Positions 52,592 to 61,449 of a DNA stretch of 64,000 nucleotides are shown piece by piece. The position numbers and the translations under genes are program-made. Position 1 is the first letter of the stretch. Each line of letters begins with the position of its first letter. The notes under the pieces are model-generated. The model made no database searches, had not been told where the DNA came from, and was given only the letters and a program-made list of their open reading frames with translations. The DNA is from Chitinophagaceae bacterium (GTDB lineage: Bacteria > Bacteroidota > Bacteroidia > Chitinophagales > Chitinophagaceae): the NCBI GenBank assembly GCA_947446645.1, contig CANFHA010000021.1, forward strand, positions 28,925-92,924. The letters are read 5' to 3'.

Positions 52592-53431
52592 ATGATTAGA
52601 AGGTTGTTCTACACACTTGTCGGGTTATTTAATTTGTCTATAATGACTTATGGGCAGGACGGGTCGGTAACGGCTAATGACCTTTACAATTATTTAAATG
52701 CGAAAGATAAGAATGAAGTTATACAAAGTTTGAAAAGTAAGGGCTTTTACAAAGTGGAGGATGGAATCTCCCTTCACGAAAAATACAGAAAGGACATTTA
52801 TCCACCGTATATCACCGAATATGGCGGAGAATGTGTAATACTTAGCGATGACCATCCCTTTGGCACTACCAAATCGGTGGAATATACAAGTCATGAGTAT
52901 ATGAACACTGCGGCATATAGTTTCAGAGATGGATTGGTAAAAATGGGTTTCAGGGTGTTGACTTCAGGGTACGGTGGGAAAAACAACCGTTTTCATGCCA
53001 TGCTATGTTATTCAGATCATTACTTGGTAAATATCCAGTGGGACGATGTAAATACGAGTAGAGGGTATAAAATTGATTTCCCATTTATCAGAATAGTAAA
53101 GAACGATCAAAGCATAGATTTTTCAACTTGGTCATTTGGTAAAAATGAAAATAGCGAATCGTCGTCAAGTTCAAACAATATCGCTACTGTAACTTATCGG
53201 AAAAGCGGCTGCGATTATTTTGTACTCGAAAACAACTCTGGCTTCATCGTGGCGGAGTGGATGGGAGGTAATGATCCAGATTTAGGTGACAAAATTGCTG
53301 GTGATTTTAAATCATATGGAACTAAGGAGTTTTATAACAATACGAGAAAGCGTGATTGTAAATTTTGGATTGAAGATTACGCCTTATCGAAAGAATCAGC
53401 AATGAAAAAAATTTCTGAGCACTGTCGATAA
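52592..53431 (+). CDS. Secreted protein of unknown function
   Basis: 279 residues. A signal peptide ('MIRRLFYTLVGLFNLSIMTYGQ') is followed by a mixed alpha/beta, aromatic-rich region with recognisable segments 'YNYLNAKDKNEVIQSLKSKGF' and 'FRDGLVKMGFRVLTSGYGG', a Ser/Asn linker ('NSESSSSSNN') and a second domain starting 'TVTYRKSGCDYFVLENNSGF'. The two domains are similar in size. I recognise no family. It lies within the unit bounded by the two tRNA-Asp-like repeats. Confidence 0.7.
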   Translation: MIRRLFYTLVGLFNLSIMTYGQDGSVTANDLYNYLNAKDKNEVIQSLKSKGFYKVEDGISLHEKYRKDIYPPYITEYGGECVILSDDHPFGTTKSVEYTSHEYMNTAAYSFRDGLVKMGFRVLTSGYGGKNNRFHAMLCYSDHYLVNIQWDDVNTSRGYKIDFPFIRIVKNDQSIDFSTWSFGKNENSESSSSSNNIATVTYRKSGCDYFVLENNSGFIVAEWMGGNDPDLGDKIAGDFKSYGTKEFYNNTRKRDCKFWIEDYALSKESAMKKISEHCR

Positions 53432-53619
53432 TCTTCGTCAGCCTTTGTGTTTCTTCATCAAGTGTGCAAAATAATATGGTCCCTTGCTGACGTCAAGGTA
53501 ATACGGTATGGTTGAAGAGGTGGTTATAACACGCTTTGAATTATGTACTTATGTTAAAACTAATGGAAAAACAGGCTTACCTTTAATGAAAAAAGCCTAA
53601 ACAGATAAGAATAAAGGTT

Positions 53620-53686
53620 GCTATAAAAGCGAAACGCCTCTTGAGGGAGGCGTCAGACCAAGGATGCTATCCTTAGTGTTGTTCTT
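53620..53686 (-). ncRNA. Candidate small RNA with its own promoter and terminator
   Basis: On the minus strand TTG, a 19-base spacer and TACCTTTG (box at 53692-53699) form a near-perfect Bacteroidota promoter. The predicted transcript carries AAGGAT-AGC-ATCCTT and then ACGCCTC...GAGGCGT (53634-53653) followed by a U-rich stretch. No reading frame of note lies on it. The promoter overlaps the upstream edge of the NYN gene on the other strand. Confidence 0.4.
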
Positions 53687-53712
53687 GAGTGCAAAGGTAG
53701 TAAAATAATTGA

Positions 53713-54345
53713 ATGATGCAAGAAAGCGAACAGAAAAAAGAAAGGGTAGTAGTCTACATTGATGGTTTTAACCTGTATTTTGGAATGCGGGAAGCAGGCT
53801 TTGACAATTGCCGATGGCTAAATGTAAGTAAATTAGTCACCAGCCTTCTAAAACCGCATCAAGTTCTTGTTGGAATTAAGTATTTCACAAGTAGGGTAAG
53901 CAACAACCCAGATAAACAGAAGAGACAATCTACCTACATTGATGCCTTGGAAAGTACAGGTATCAAGATTATATACGGTAATTATCAAGATGGCTCTACT
54001 GAGTGTAAAAGATGTGGTCATATTTGGCGTACAGCCAAAGAAAAAATGACTGACGTAAATATAGCGACAGCCATTATCGTCGATGCGTATAAAGATGAAT
54101 ATGATATGGCAATGCTTATATCTGGCGATAGTGACCTGACCCCACCCATCCGAGAGGTTCATAATTTATTTAATCAGAAAAGAGTTTTCATAGCGTTTCC
54201 TCCAAAACGACACAATAGTTCTATGGCGTTGGTTGCTAAAGGTTCTGAAATAATTGGAAGAAAAAAATTATTAGATGCACAGTTTGATGAAGAAGTTATC
54301 AGCAAAACAGGCTATAAATTAAGAATCCCTACCGAGTGGAAATAA
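53713..54345 (+). CDS. NYN-domain (LabA-like) protein
   Basis: 210 residues (two ATG codons at the start). The PIN-like NYN nuclease fold shows acidic residues in 'VVVYIDGFNLYFGM', 'KMTDVNIATAIIVDAYKDEY' and 'MLISGDSDLTPPI', plus a CxxC in 'TECKRCGHIWR' that could bind zinc. NYN proteins are RNA-processing or RNA-degrading enzymes and occur in accessory and defence regions. It is the second gene of the unit bounded by tRNA-Asp-like repeats. Confidence 0.88.
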   Translation: MMQESEQKKERVVVYIDGFNLYFGMREAGFDNCRWLNVSKLVTSLLKPHQVLVGIKYFTSRVSNNPDKQKRQSTYIDALESTGIKIIYGNYQDGSTECKRCGHIWRTAKEKMTDVNIATAIIVDAYKDEYDMAMLISGDSDLTPPIREVHNLFNQKRVFIAFPPKRHNSSMALVAKGSEIIGRKKLLDAQFDEEVISKTGYKLRIPTEWK

Positions 54346-54908
54346 AAAGAAGCCGGCGGAAAGGTGGCGGTTTGCTATGCTCAACTTCGCACAACATCTA
54401 ACATAAACGAACATCCAAATATAACCAAACGCTTACTGGGTATGCGTTTGAGTGCATTCCCGCCAAAACATATATAAATAAATTAGTCCCGTCCAGTCCG
54501 CAGCTTAGCTGCTGAAACCCTTACCTAGTAAGGGTTTCTTTTTTTTATAGATGATTTGTGGCGGTTTTTGTGGCGGTTTCCATATCTTATTTATTATTAA
54601 GTAAAGAGCCAATCAGTAAGTTGGATTACTCATACGACTACCTTGTTTAGTAATCAATAAATAATTACTGTGGGCGACTAGTTATGTTACTGGTCATTTG
54701 ATTCTTTATAGGTTAATTTAAATGACATCAGTAAATCCGAAAAACTGCAATATAAACAGGCATATTTCAAGCAATATTATAATCAGCGAATGAAATCTGA
54801 TTCGCTCATACATATTTTCAATTGACTTAATCAATTATCGCGGGTAATTGTTGTTTGCTTCATTTAAAATCAAGCCATTTTTTAAACTCATCATTCTTAT
54901 TTACAATA
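54346..54908. other. Interval containing att-like copy B and an AT-rich spacer
   Basis: GTGGCGGTTT occurs at 54364-54373, 54558-54567 and 54570-54579, and the tRNA-Asp-like repeat B with terminator at 54469-54546. A small AGCGAAT/ATTCGCT stem lies near 54785-54806. No gene is seen before 54909. Confidence 0.7.
54469..54546 (+). other. tRNA-Asp-like 3'-end repeat B with terminator (candidate att)
   Basis: CATATATAAA (54469) is placed the same 16 bases before AGTCCCGTCCAGTCCGCA (54485-54502) as in copy A. An 11-bp stem GAAACCCTTAC/GTAAGGGTTTC and a T-run follow (54514-54546). The terminator sequence differs from copy A although its position is the same. Confidence 0.6.
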
Positions 54909-55139
54909 ATGAGGTCTCGAATCCTTCTTAGATCACTTTGGCCTATTGTGTCACTTATATTTCTTTTGAAAGAATCCAGAAAGCCAAACATCATTACTTT
55001 TTCCTCATATTTATTTACTTTGGGAAGAGTAGGCTGCTTCTTTATGACTGCATTGTTTTTTACATCTGGGCTAATCTCAATGATAGTATCTATAGCTTTA
55101 TTTGGGTTACTTATTTATGATCGCCAATTTATTCATTAG
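54909..55139 (+). CDS. Small membrane protein, hypothetical
   Basis: 76 residues from the ATG at 54909. There are two or three hydrophobic stretches ('LWPIVSLIFLL', 'VGCFFMTALFFTSGLISMIV', 'IALFGLLIYD'). No family is recognised. It ends 22 bases before the chosen start of the WG-repeat gene, with which it could be co-transcribed. Support is the position and hydrophobic pattern only. Confidence 0.4.
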   Translation: MRSRILLRSLWPIVSLIFLLKESRKPNIITFSSYLFTLGRVGCFFMTALFFTSGLISMIVSIALFGLLIYDRQFIH

Positions 55140-55161
55140 TTTTAATTTCAAATTCAGCACC

Positions 55162-56928
55162 ATGCCCTCTCAAGATATGAGTAATACAGATTGCTTGAAG
55201 AACGTCAATTTGGGTATTGTTCTAGACGCTATCAGAAATCGTGTCCCGGACAATGAAATTACGCAAATGGGTAATGGTAGTATTAATCCTGACAGAAATT
55301 ACTGGCAAGTAAATTATTCAGGGCAAAGCTTACATAATAGCAATCTAAAAACTCTTTACGCAGCATTCATTTCAAATGACTTCAGCAATTTTAATGAGCT
55401 CGCAGATGTTTATGCATATTTCGGCAACCTAGCAGAATCCGAGGAATATTGTGCTGTTGAAGTTGTATTCTGCAATCTGGACAAGCCTAACCAAGTGCAG
55501 AACATCTATACTATCCGGTTGCATTCAAAGAATATATTACAGCCGTTCAAAACGAAAGAAAACAATAAGATCACTTGGGGATTTGGAATACCTGATATTG
55601 GCGTAATAATAGCTCCAAAGTACGAGGAGGTGAGAGAGTACTCAGAAAGATTGGCCGCAGTTAAGGTCAATGGTAAATGGGGATTTATCGATGAACATGG
55701 CAATATAGCAGTCCCTTTCATTTATGACGAGGTAGCTGATTTTCATGATGACTGGCGCTGTGATCACATTTACTATGATTTCAAAAATGAATGGTCTCAA
55801 ACCTTATTCAAAAAGCCACAAAAATTTATACAGCAATTCACACAAGTAAAGCTAAATAATAAATGGGGGTATGTGAACAGACAAGGAGATGTCGCGATAC
55901 CATATGAGTATGAAATTGCAACAACCTTTATCTTGGGGAAAGCTTTGGTGAAAGCCGAAGGTAAATGGGGCATTATCGATCAACAAGGTGTGCTGACAAC
56001 TCCATTTATCTACGACGATGTCATATCCGATGCAGATTGGATTGTACCTGTGAAAATAGCCAATAAATGGGGTTATATAACAAGAAATGGCAAATGCTTT
56101 CAACCGGAAATATATGAGATAGCGTATCCTTTTATAGATGGCTATGCACTTGTTCAGTTTAATGGCAAATGGGGTTACGTGGACGGTAAGGGAGATACTT
56201 TTAACCGGCATAAAATAAGAGTAACTGAATTTCTCTACGAAAGTTTCGATGATGCAATTAATGAAACGGAGAGAGATCTTCAAAGGACGCCATTTATAGA
56301 ATGGGATATACGGGACCTCAAAAAATATGGAGAATTGGGATACCCCGATTTTTCGGGTGTAGAGGTGATAAATTCGACTATCATGGATATTTCCAGGATG
56401 AATTTACTAATGGTGCCAAAGAAGCCTTGTCCCCTGTGCGGCTCAAGTTATGAATCAAGTCATGAATTTTGGGTTCGTCTGAATGGGAAAGATGATCAGG
56501 AATCTAAGCTATCGTCAACTGATGGCTATCTAAAATTGTGCAGCAAGCATAAAATTCAGGTAGATTTTTTAAGACCGGATTGTTTTGTGGATTTGGAGTT
56601 TCTTACCAGGACAATAGAAAATATGGATTACGGTTTATTGGAACAATTCAATAGGGAAGATGTAGGACGTAAGCATATCTTTAATCTTGAATTTCTAAGA
56701 AATCTATTCCATGAGTTGAAGTATCAAAACATTCGCAGCCTTAAATCCGAAACATTCACATACGCGATAAAGGCTGCGGTATATTTCAAAAGTGAACGAA
56801 TCAAGCCTGATGGAGACAATTGGTGTGAATTTGGAATCGAGTTTGCCAATAACAATGGTACATTTTGTATCGGTAGCTGGATAGTCGATAACAGACATTA
56901 TCGAACTATTCCTGCAACCAGAGAGTAA
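55162..56928 (+). CDS. WG-repeat protein with C-terminal zinc-binding motif
   Basis: 588 residues from the ATG at 55162 (the frame is open 20 codons further). An N-terminal domain of about 150 residues is unrecognised. Five WG repeats follow, each around 'KWGxIDxxGx' ('KWGFIDEHGN', 'KWGYVNRQGD', 'KWGIIDQQGV', 'KWGYITRNGK', 'KWGYVDGKGD', near residues 172-345). A late segment has 'CPLCGSSYESSHEFW' and 'LCSKHKI', a possible Cys3His zinc site. There is no signal peptide. WG repeats are beta-propeller-like interaction modules. It neighbours a PLD-type nuclease. Confidence 0.85.
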   Translation: MPSQDMSNTDCLKNVNLGIVLDAIRNRVPDNEITQMGNGSINPDRNYWQVNYSGQSLHNSNLKTLYAAFISNDFSNFNELADVYAYFGNLAESEEYCAVEVVFCNLDKPNQVQNIYTIRLHSKNILQPFKTKENNKITWGFGIPDIGVIIAPKYEEVREYSERLAAVKVNGKWGFIDEHGNIAVPFIYDEVADFHDDWRCDHIYYDFKNEWSQTLFKKPQKFIQQFTQVKLNNKWGYVNRQGDVAIPYEYEIATTFILGKALVKAEGKWGIIDQQGVLTTPFIYDDVISDADWIVPVKIANKWGYITRNGKCFQPEIYEIAYPFIDGYALVQFNGKWGYVDGKGDTFNRHKIRVTEFLYESFDDAINETERDLQRTPFIEWDIRDLKKYGELGYPDFSGVEVINSTIMDISRMNLLMVPKKPCPLCGSSYESSHEFWVRLNGKDDQESKLSSTDGYLKLCSKHKIQVDFLRPDCFVDLEFLTRTIENMDYGLLEQFNREDVGRKHIFNLEFLRNLFHELKYQNIRSLKSETFTYAIKAAVYFKSERIKPDGDNWCEFGIEFANNNGTFCIGSWIVDNRHYRTIPATRE

Positions 56929-57067
56929 TCAACATGCCAGTAACTCCTAGATCGCAGAATTGTTTTCTAAAAGTTGTAGCGTCTTTAGCTGGCATTAATT
57001 GAATCATCTCCCACATCACTTCCTTTGTGATTTTGCTTTTGTCTATTATTACTGGCGTATTATCCAT
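56906..57067 (-). CDS. Small hypothetical protein
   Basis: 53 residues from the ATG at 57067 ('MDNTPVIIDKSKITKEVMWE'), with protein-like composition ('QLMPAKDATTFRKQFCDLGV'). Its 3' end overlaps the end of the WG gene by 23 bases on the opposite strand. The family is unknown. Confidence 0.45.
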   Translation of the reverse strand: MDNTPVIIDKSKITKEVMWEMIQLMPAKDATTFRKQFCDLGVTGMLITLWLQE

Positions 57068-57146
57068 AAAATATATTGTTAGACTTTTGAGCAAAAATAG
57101 CTAAGTTATTACGATACATTAATCTTTTTTTTATCTTTACTGTCTT

Positions 57147-57914
57147 ATGCAAACACAAGCCTATTTTGAAAATATACAGGACGTCATTATCCGGCAGATA
57201 AAATCTGCTCGGCACTCCGTATATGTTGCTGTTGCGTGGTTAACTGACAATACGATTTTTACTGAACTATGTAATAAGGCAAAAAATGGCTTAACTGTTG
57301 AGTTGATTTTGGTAAATGATACAATTAATAATGACCTTGCGCCATTTGACCATGAGCAGTTAAAAACATGCGGTGGAAGAACTTTCTTTATCCCACCTCA
57401 AATAGACGGAGCTATTATGCACCATAAATTTTGCATTATAGACGATTGTACCATTATTACTGGGTCTTATAATTGGAGTAGAAAAGCCCGGCTAAACGAT
57501 GAGAATATTGTAATAACGAGCGAAGCCTGTGAACTTGGGGCGCAATTCAAAAAAGAATTCGATAGCATTAAAGGTCGGATTGCAGGTACTCAACAAGAAA
57601 CTATCATAGATTTCAATAAAATAATAAAGCGGCTGGAAGTGATAAAGAACTTTGCCGCATTGGAAGAAAAGGACGAGATACCATTAAATGCGTCACAAAG
57701 AGAAAAGATTGCAGAAATAATAAATAAAGGCTTAAGTCAGGCTTCATTTAATTTCTCCATTGGCCATATAACTAAAGACGATATAGATGATCAAAATTTT
57801 CTTACACATAAAAAAATTTCTATTAAAGCAGAAAAAAGTAATCCAATAGTTGAAATATGTAAAAATCTTTCTAAAAATAGATTTAATGACACCATACCTA
57901 TTTACTTCAGGTGA
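57147..57914 (+). CDS. Phospholipase D-like (HKD) nuclease-family protein
   Basis: 255 residues. A single HKD motif: His92-x-Lys94-x4-Asp99 in 'MHHKFCIIDDCTIITGSYNW', with the typical following 'GSYNWSRKA'. The N-terminal 'QIKSARHSVYVAVAWLTDN' is a standard PLD opening. One HKD per chain implies a dimer, as in Nuc-type endonucleases and restriction-linked PLDs. The remaining 130 residues are helical and unrecognised. It may form a unit with the WG protein. Confidence 0.88.
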   Translation: MQTQAYFENIQDVIIRQIKSARHSVYVAVAWLTDNTIFTELCNKAKNGLTVELILVNDTINNDLAPFDHEQLKTCGGRTFFIPPQIDGAIMHHKFCIIDDCTIITGSYNWSRKARLNDENIVITSEACELGAQFKKEFDSIKGRIAGTQQETIIDFNKIIKRLEVIKNFAALEEKDEIPLNASQREKIAEIINKGLSQASFNFSIGHITKDDIDDQNFLTHKKISIKAEKSNPIVEICKNLSKNRFNDTIPIYFR

Positions 57915-58245
57915 AGCTATATTCAGAAGCCCAATCAAGGAACTGCTGCTGGCTTACTCAATCGGAGTATCTGAAGGAGAAAGGACACATCCTGAAGCCC
58001 AATCAAGGAACTGAAGTTTAGTTAGCTCATAACGGTACACTCAAAGTCCACCTGAATTTTATGTTTGCTGCAAATGGATAAATAACCTTCACGTCCACAC
58101 AGATTTTTCCAAGTTGATCAACTAGGAAGTACTAGTTGAGCTACTACCAAAAAAACGTACATTTAAAACCAAATGAGTACATTAATTAGTACATTAGCAA
58201 TAATTACAAAACAGATCGGTTTTAACATATTTTAAAAAAATAAGA
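57915..58245. other. Spacer with 20-bp direct repeat and coding-like scraps
   Basis: GAAGCCCAATCAAGGAACTG occurs at 57926-57945 and 57994-58013. Both surroundings can be read as short coding-like stretches in different frames (for example 'IKELLLAYSIGVSEGER'), which suggests duplicated remnants of a gene. No intact gene is seen; the last 150 bases are AT-rich leader of the Kelch gene. Confidence 0.5.
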
Positions 58246-60660
58246 ATGAAAAAACAACTGCTCACTATCGTGATTTTACTATTTGGTGTTACGTGCGCCC
58301 AATCTCAACCATTAAATACTTGGTTCAGAACAACGGATCTGGGAGTATTAACAAATAATGTCCCAGTAGATAGATACAATGCGCTTACGTCTGTAGTAGG
58401 TAATAAAATTTATTACGGTATGGGGTCTTGTTCTGCAGATACTGCATTACACGATTTTTGGCAGTATGATTTTCTAACAAATACATGGGCAAGAAAAGCT
58501 GATTTTCCTGGGATTAACAACGGACGCACTGCAACATCAGTATTGGTTGGAACTTTCAGTTGGCCTGCTCCTGATAATAATAATCTTGCCATGTTTTCGC
58601 TTAATGGCAAGGTATATGTAAAGGATAGCTTACACTTTTATTTGTTTGATTCTACATCTAATTCATGGGTTTTAAAAGCGAATTTTTCGTCTTCTAGCCG
58701 AATTTCAGCAGGTTTTGCAATTGGAACGAAGGGGTATATATTAAATGATTCTGCACTGTTTGAATATGACGATATTTCGGATACTTGGACTTACAAAACC
58801 CTAGCTCCTTCTGGTGCCAACGCCATATATGGCAGACAAACGACAATACCTGTAATAGGAAGCAAAGCTTATTTCCAATGTTACGAACAAGTAGCTGGAT
58901 TCGCCGGTGCTCCGACTCAAGGTCCAGAAGTTTACGATCAGTCAACAAATACATGGACAAATTTAACTTCGAGACGTATCGGTTCGATACCATGCTTTGG
59001 GCTGGTTTCTGGTATTACCTCTTCTTATTCAAACTTCGATGTCGCAGTTGCAATTGGGAATAGGGTTCAAATTATTGGAGGTCAAGGATCAATTTTTGGA
59101 ACTACTGGTACTGGTGGTATTCATGCTGAATACAAGGAAAATATAGACATAATGCATAGTCCAGCTCCATTTTGCTTAACTAAATTCCCTGATACAATTT
59201 GCGCAGGCGGGTTTGCGATAGCATTAAATGGCAAAGCAATGGCGGGAGGAATGAATAGCATTAACTCCACCACCGTAATATCAAGATTTGATGGTAATCC
59301 TTATTATCTGTATGATACTTTATCTAATTCATGGTCGATATTAGGTAATCTTAGACCAACAATTGGCAGAACAAATACTGTATCATTTGTCATTAATGAT
59401 ACTATTTATGTGGGATATAAGTCGAAATTTTGGAGATTGGATACTATAACTCAACAATGGCACAAAATTGCTGATTTACCGATGATTTTAAGTGGCCGAC
59501 CTGTCGCGTTCAGCATAGGTAATTATGGCTATGTAGGCGGTGGGTCAACAAATTTATTTTGGAAATATAACCCAGCTACTGATAATTGGACTACAATCTC
59601 ACCATTTCCAGGTGGTGCACTTTCAGGTTCAGTAGCCTTTTCGGTAGGTAGCTATGCTTATGTTGGTACTGGATTTAATGGCGTGCATTATTCCAATAGT
59701 TTTTATAATTATAATCCAACGTTGAATACATGGTCTAGTGTTGCTGCTTTTCCTGGAGGCCCCCGCAAGAATGCTTCTTGTTTTACAATTGCATTGAAAG
59801 GATACGTAGGTTGCGGTTTAGATTCAATTGGAGCAAAGAAAGACTTTTGGGAGTATGATCCAATTGGAAATGTCTGGACTTCCAAATCCAACTTTTTAGG
59901 CGGGTATACCAATCAAGCGGTAGGTTTCTCAGTTTCAAATAAGGGGTTTATTGCAACTGGAGAAATTGGCGCATTATCATACTCTGGAACTTCCTCTATG
60001 TATGTTTATGACAACATAACAGATAGTTGGAGTCCAAGTGTTGCTTTCAGTGGTGGTGCTAGAATTAATTCGTTTGGTGTAGGAATTGGAAACACAGCTT
60101 ATTTGGGCACAGGGACAGATTATACAACGTCTTCGGCCCAGAATGATGTTTGGAAGTTTATTTACTGTCCAACGCCCAGTGTTGGATCAATTACTGGAAT
60201 GACTAGTGGTGCAGATACAGTATGTATTGGTAGTACTATCACACTCACTGATACTTCAGTTGGCGGCACGTGGTCTTCTGCTCTAGGATTAACAACCCTT
60301 GCTGGAGGCGTTGTTACTGGTATGACAGCAGGTTTAGATTCTGTTTATTATTCTGTTTCAAACAGTTGCGGAACAGCCCAAGCTTATAAACTCATTTATG
60401 TTAAATCCTGTCCAACAGGATTAAATAACATTAACCAGACAAATTCATTTACTATTCAGCCAAATCCAACTACTAAAACCATTACTATTACTTCATTTGA
60501 AAGTATAAATACAGTAGTCATTACTAATATGATAGGACAAACCTTATACTCAGGTAATTACTCAAGTAAACAAGTTGAAGTTGACATGGCAGAAATACCA
60601 ACAGGAGTATACCTTGTAAAAATCAACAATGGCAGGGCTTATAAAGTATTAAAACAATAG
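58246..60660 (+). CDS. Secreted Kelch-repeat protein with T9SS sorting domain
   Basis: 804 residues. A signal peptide ('MKKQLLTIVILLFGVTCAQS') precedes many Kelch-like blades, with 'NTWARKADFPGINNGR', 'DNWTTISPFPGGALSGSVAF' and 'NTWSSVAAFPGGPRKNASCF', forming one or two beta-propellers. A short Ig-like domain (about residues 645-715) follows, and the T9SS C-terminal domain ends the protein ('FTIQPNPTTKTITITSFE' to 'GVYLVKINNGRAYKVLKQ'). It is probably surface-exposed or secreted. Confidence 0.92.
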   Translation: MKKQLLTIVILLFGVTCAQSQPLNTWFRTTDLGVLTNNVPVDRYNALTSVVGNKIYYGMGSCSADTALHDFWQYDFLTNTWARKADFPGINNGRTATSVLVGTFSWPAPDNNNLAMFSLNGKVYVKDSLHFYLFDSTSNSWVLKANFSSSSRISAGFAIGTKGYILNDSALFEYDDISDTWTYKTLAPSGANAIYGRQTTIPVIGSKAYFQCYEQVAGFAGAPTQGPEVYDQSTNTWTNLTSRRIGSIPCFGLVSGITSSYSNFDVAVAIGNRVQIIGGQGSIFGTTGTGGIHAEYKENIDIMHSPAPFCLTKFPDTICAGGFAIALNGKAMAGGMNSINSTTVISRFDGNPYYLYDTLSNSWSILGNLRPTIGRTNTVSFVINDTIYVGYKSKFWRLDTITQQWHKIADLPMILSGRPVAFSIGNYGYVGGGSTNLFWKYNPATDNWTTISPFPGGALSGSVAFSVGSYAYVGTGFNGVHYSNSFYNYNPTLNTWSSVAAFPGGPRKNASCFTIALKGYVGCGLDSIGAKKDFWEYDPIGNVWTSKSNFLGGYTNQAVGFSVSNKGFIATGEIGALSYSGTSSMYVYDNITDSWSPSVAFSGGARINSFGVGIGNTAYLGTGTDYTTSSAQNDVWKFIYCPTPSVGSITGMTSGADTVCIGSTITLTDTSVGGTWSSALGLTTLAGGVVTGMTAGLDSVYYSVSNSCGTAQAYKLIYVKSCPTGLNNINQTNSFTIQPNPTTKTITITSFESINTVVITNMIGQTLYSGNYSSKQVEVDMAEIPTGVYLVKINNGRAYKVLKQ

Positions 60661-60855
60661 AGTTGTATTATATAGGTCAATTTCATTTTTGCAAAAAATC
60701 TGCAAGAATAATCAGCAAAAGCAGGAAAAACAACGACGAAACAAGCTAAGGCCCACAATGCCAGCCCCAACTGCAATAGCTTTTTTCCCGTTCATATTAT
60801 TTACCAGTTATTATTGTTTCGAAAGGTTGGTTTTCGGTTTAATTCTTTTTAGGTT

Positions 60856-61449
60856 TTATGATTTGGTCGTACTCATTAACTTCGTTTCAGTACCGGCAAT
60901 AATCCTATACACTATTGTTCCTCCGGGTTTTAGCTGTTCTAATATTTTGGGTGGTATTTGTATAATTGGTGTATTTATGATAATTTGATCAAATGGGGCA
61001 TACTTTTCCAACCCGTATTTGCCTTCTCCAATAAAACGGCTGATGGAGGGGTAATTACCAATGAAAAAGTAATTCTTAACCATCTGATAAGTCTCCATGT
61101 CTCTTTCAAAAGTATAGACGTTTGCATTCATTTCTGCCAACAAGCAGGCTTGGTAACAACTACCTGTTCCTATTTCCAGAACATTATCTTCATCACTAAC
61201 CTTAAGCAATTCAATATGCCGGGCAGCAATGAAAGGCCTGCCTAATATTCTCCCATTGGCAATAGGGAAATCAATATCCTCATAAGCTCTTTGACAAAGT
61301 GCGGTATCTGTGAAAAAGTGCCGTGGCAACCTTCCAATAGCATCTAATACTCTTTTAGAGGTTATTCCTTTTTCACGGAGTGTTTGAACCAACTCTCTTC
61401 TTAGGGCCTTATGAATGTAGCCGTCTTCTTGTGGTCTGCTTACTGACAT
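60856..61449 (-). CDS. Divergent protein-L-isoaspartate O-methyltransferase-like protein
   Basis: 197 residues, typical length for PIMT. The SAM motif is 'VLEIGTGSCYQACLLAEM', with 'YTFERDMETYQMVKNYF' and 'APFDQIIINTP' following family order. The region that normally reads GQTISQP, which contacts the isoaspartyl substrate, is 'NGRILGRPFIAARHIELL' here. The fold is therefore PIMT, but the substrate may differ. It lies between two T9SS-type secreted proteins, on the opposite strand. Confidence 0.8.
   Translation of the reverse strand: MSVSRPQEDGYIHKALRRELVQTLREKGITSKRVLDAIGRLPRHFFTDTALCQRAYEDIDFPIANGRILGRPFIAARHIELLKVSDEDNVLEIGTGSCYQACLLAEMNANVYTFERDMETYQMVKNYFFIGNYPSISRFIGEGKYGLEKYAPFDQIIINTPIIQIPPKILEQLKPGGTIVYRIIAGTETKLMSTTKS

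Noticed and set aside
57926..58013. Minimal CRISPR (two repeats)
   Set aside because: Only two 20-bp copies, a 48-base spacer, no further units and no cas genes; coding-like surroundings explain it better.
60689..60988. Plus-strand 99-codon hydrophobic frame
   Set aside because: Mostly the antisense of the PIMT-like gene; no start context and the first part is low-complexity.
49945..61449. Integrase gene for the island
   Set aside because: None of the frames shows tyrosine- or serine-recombinase motifs, so the elements are inferred from repeats only.
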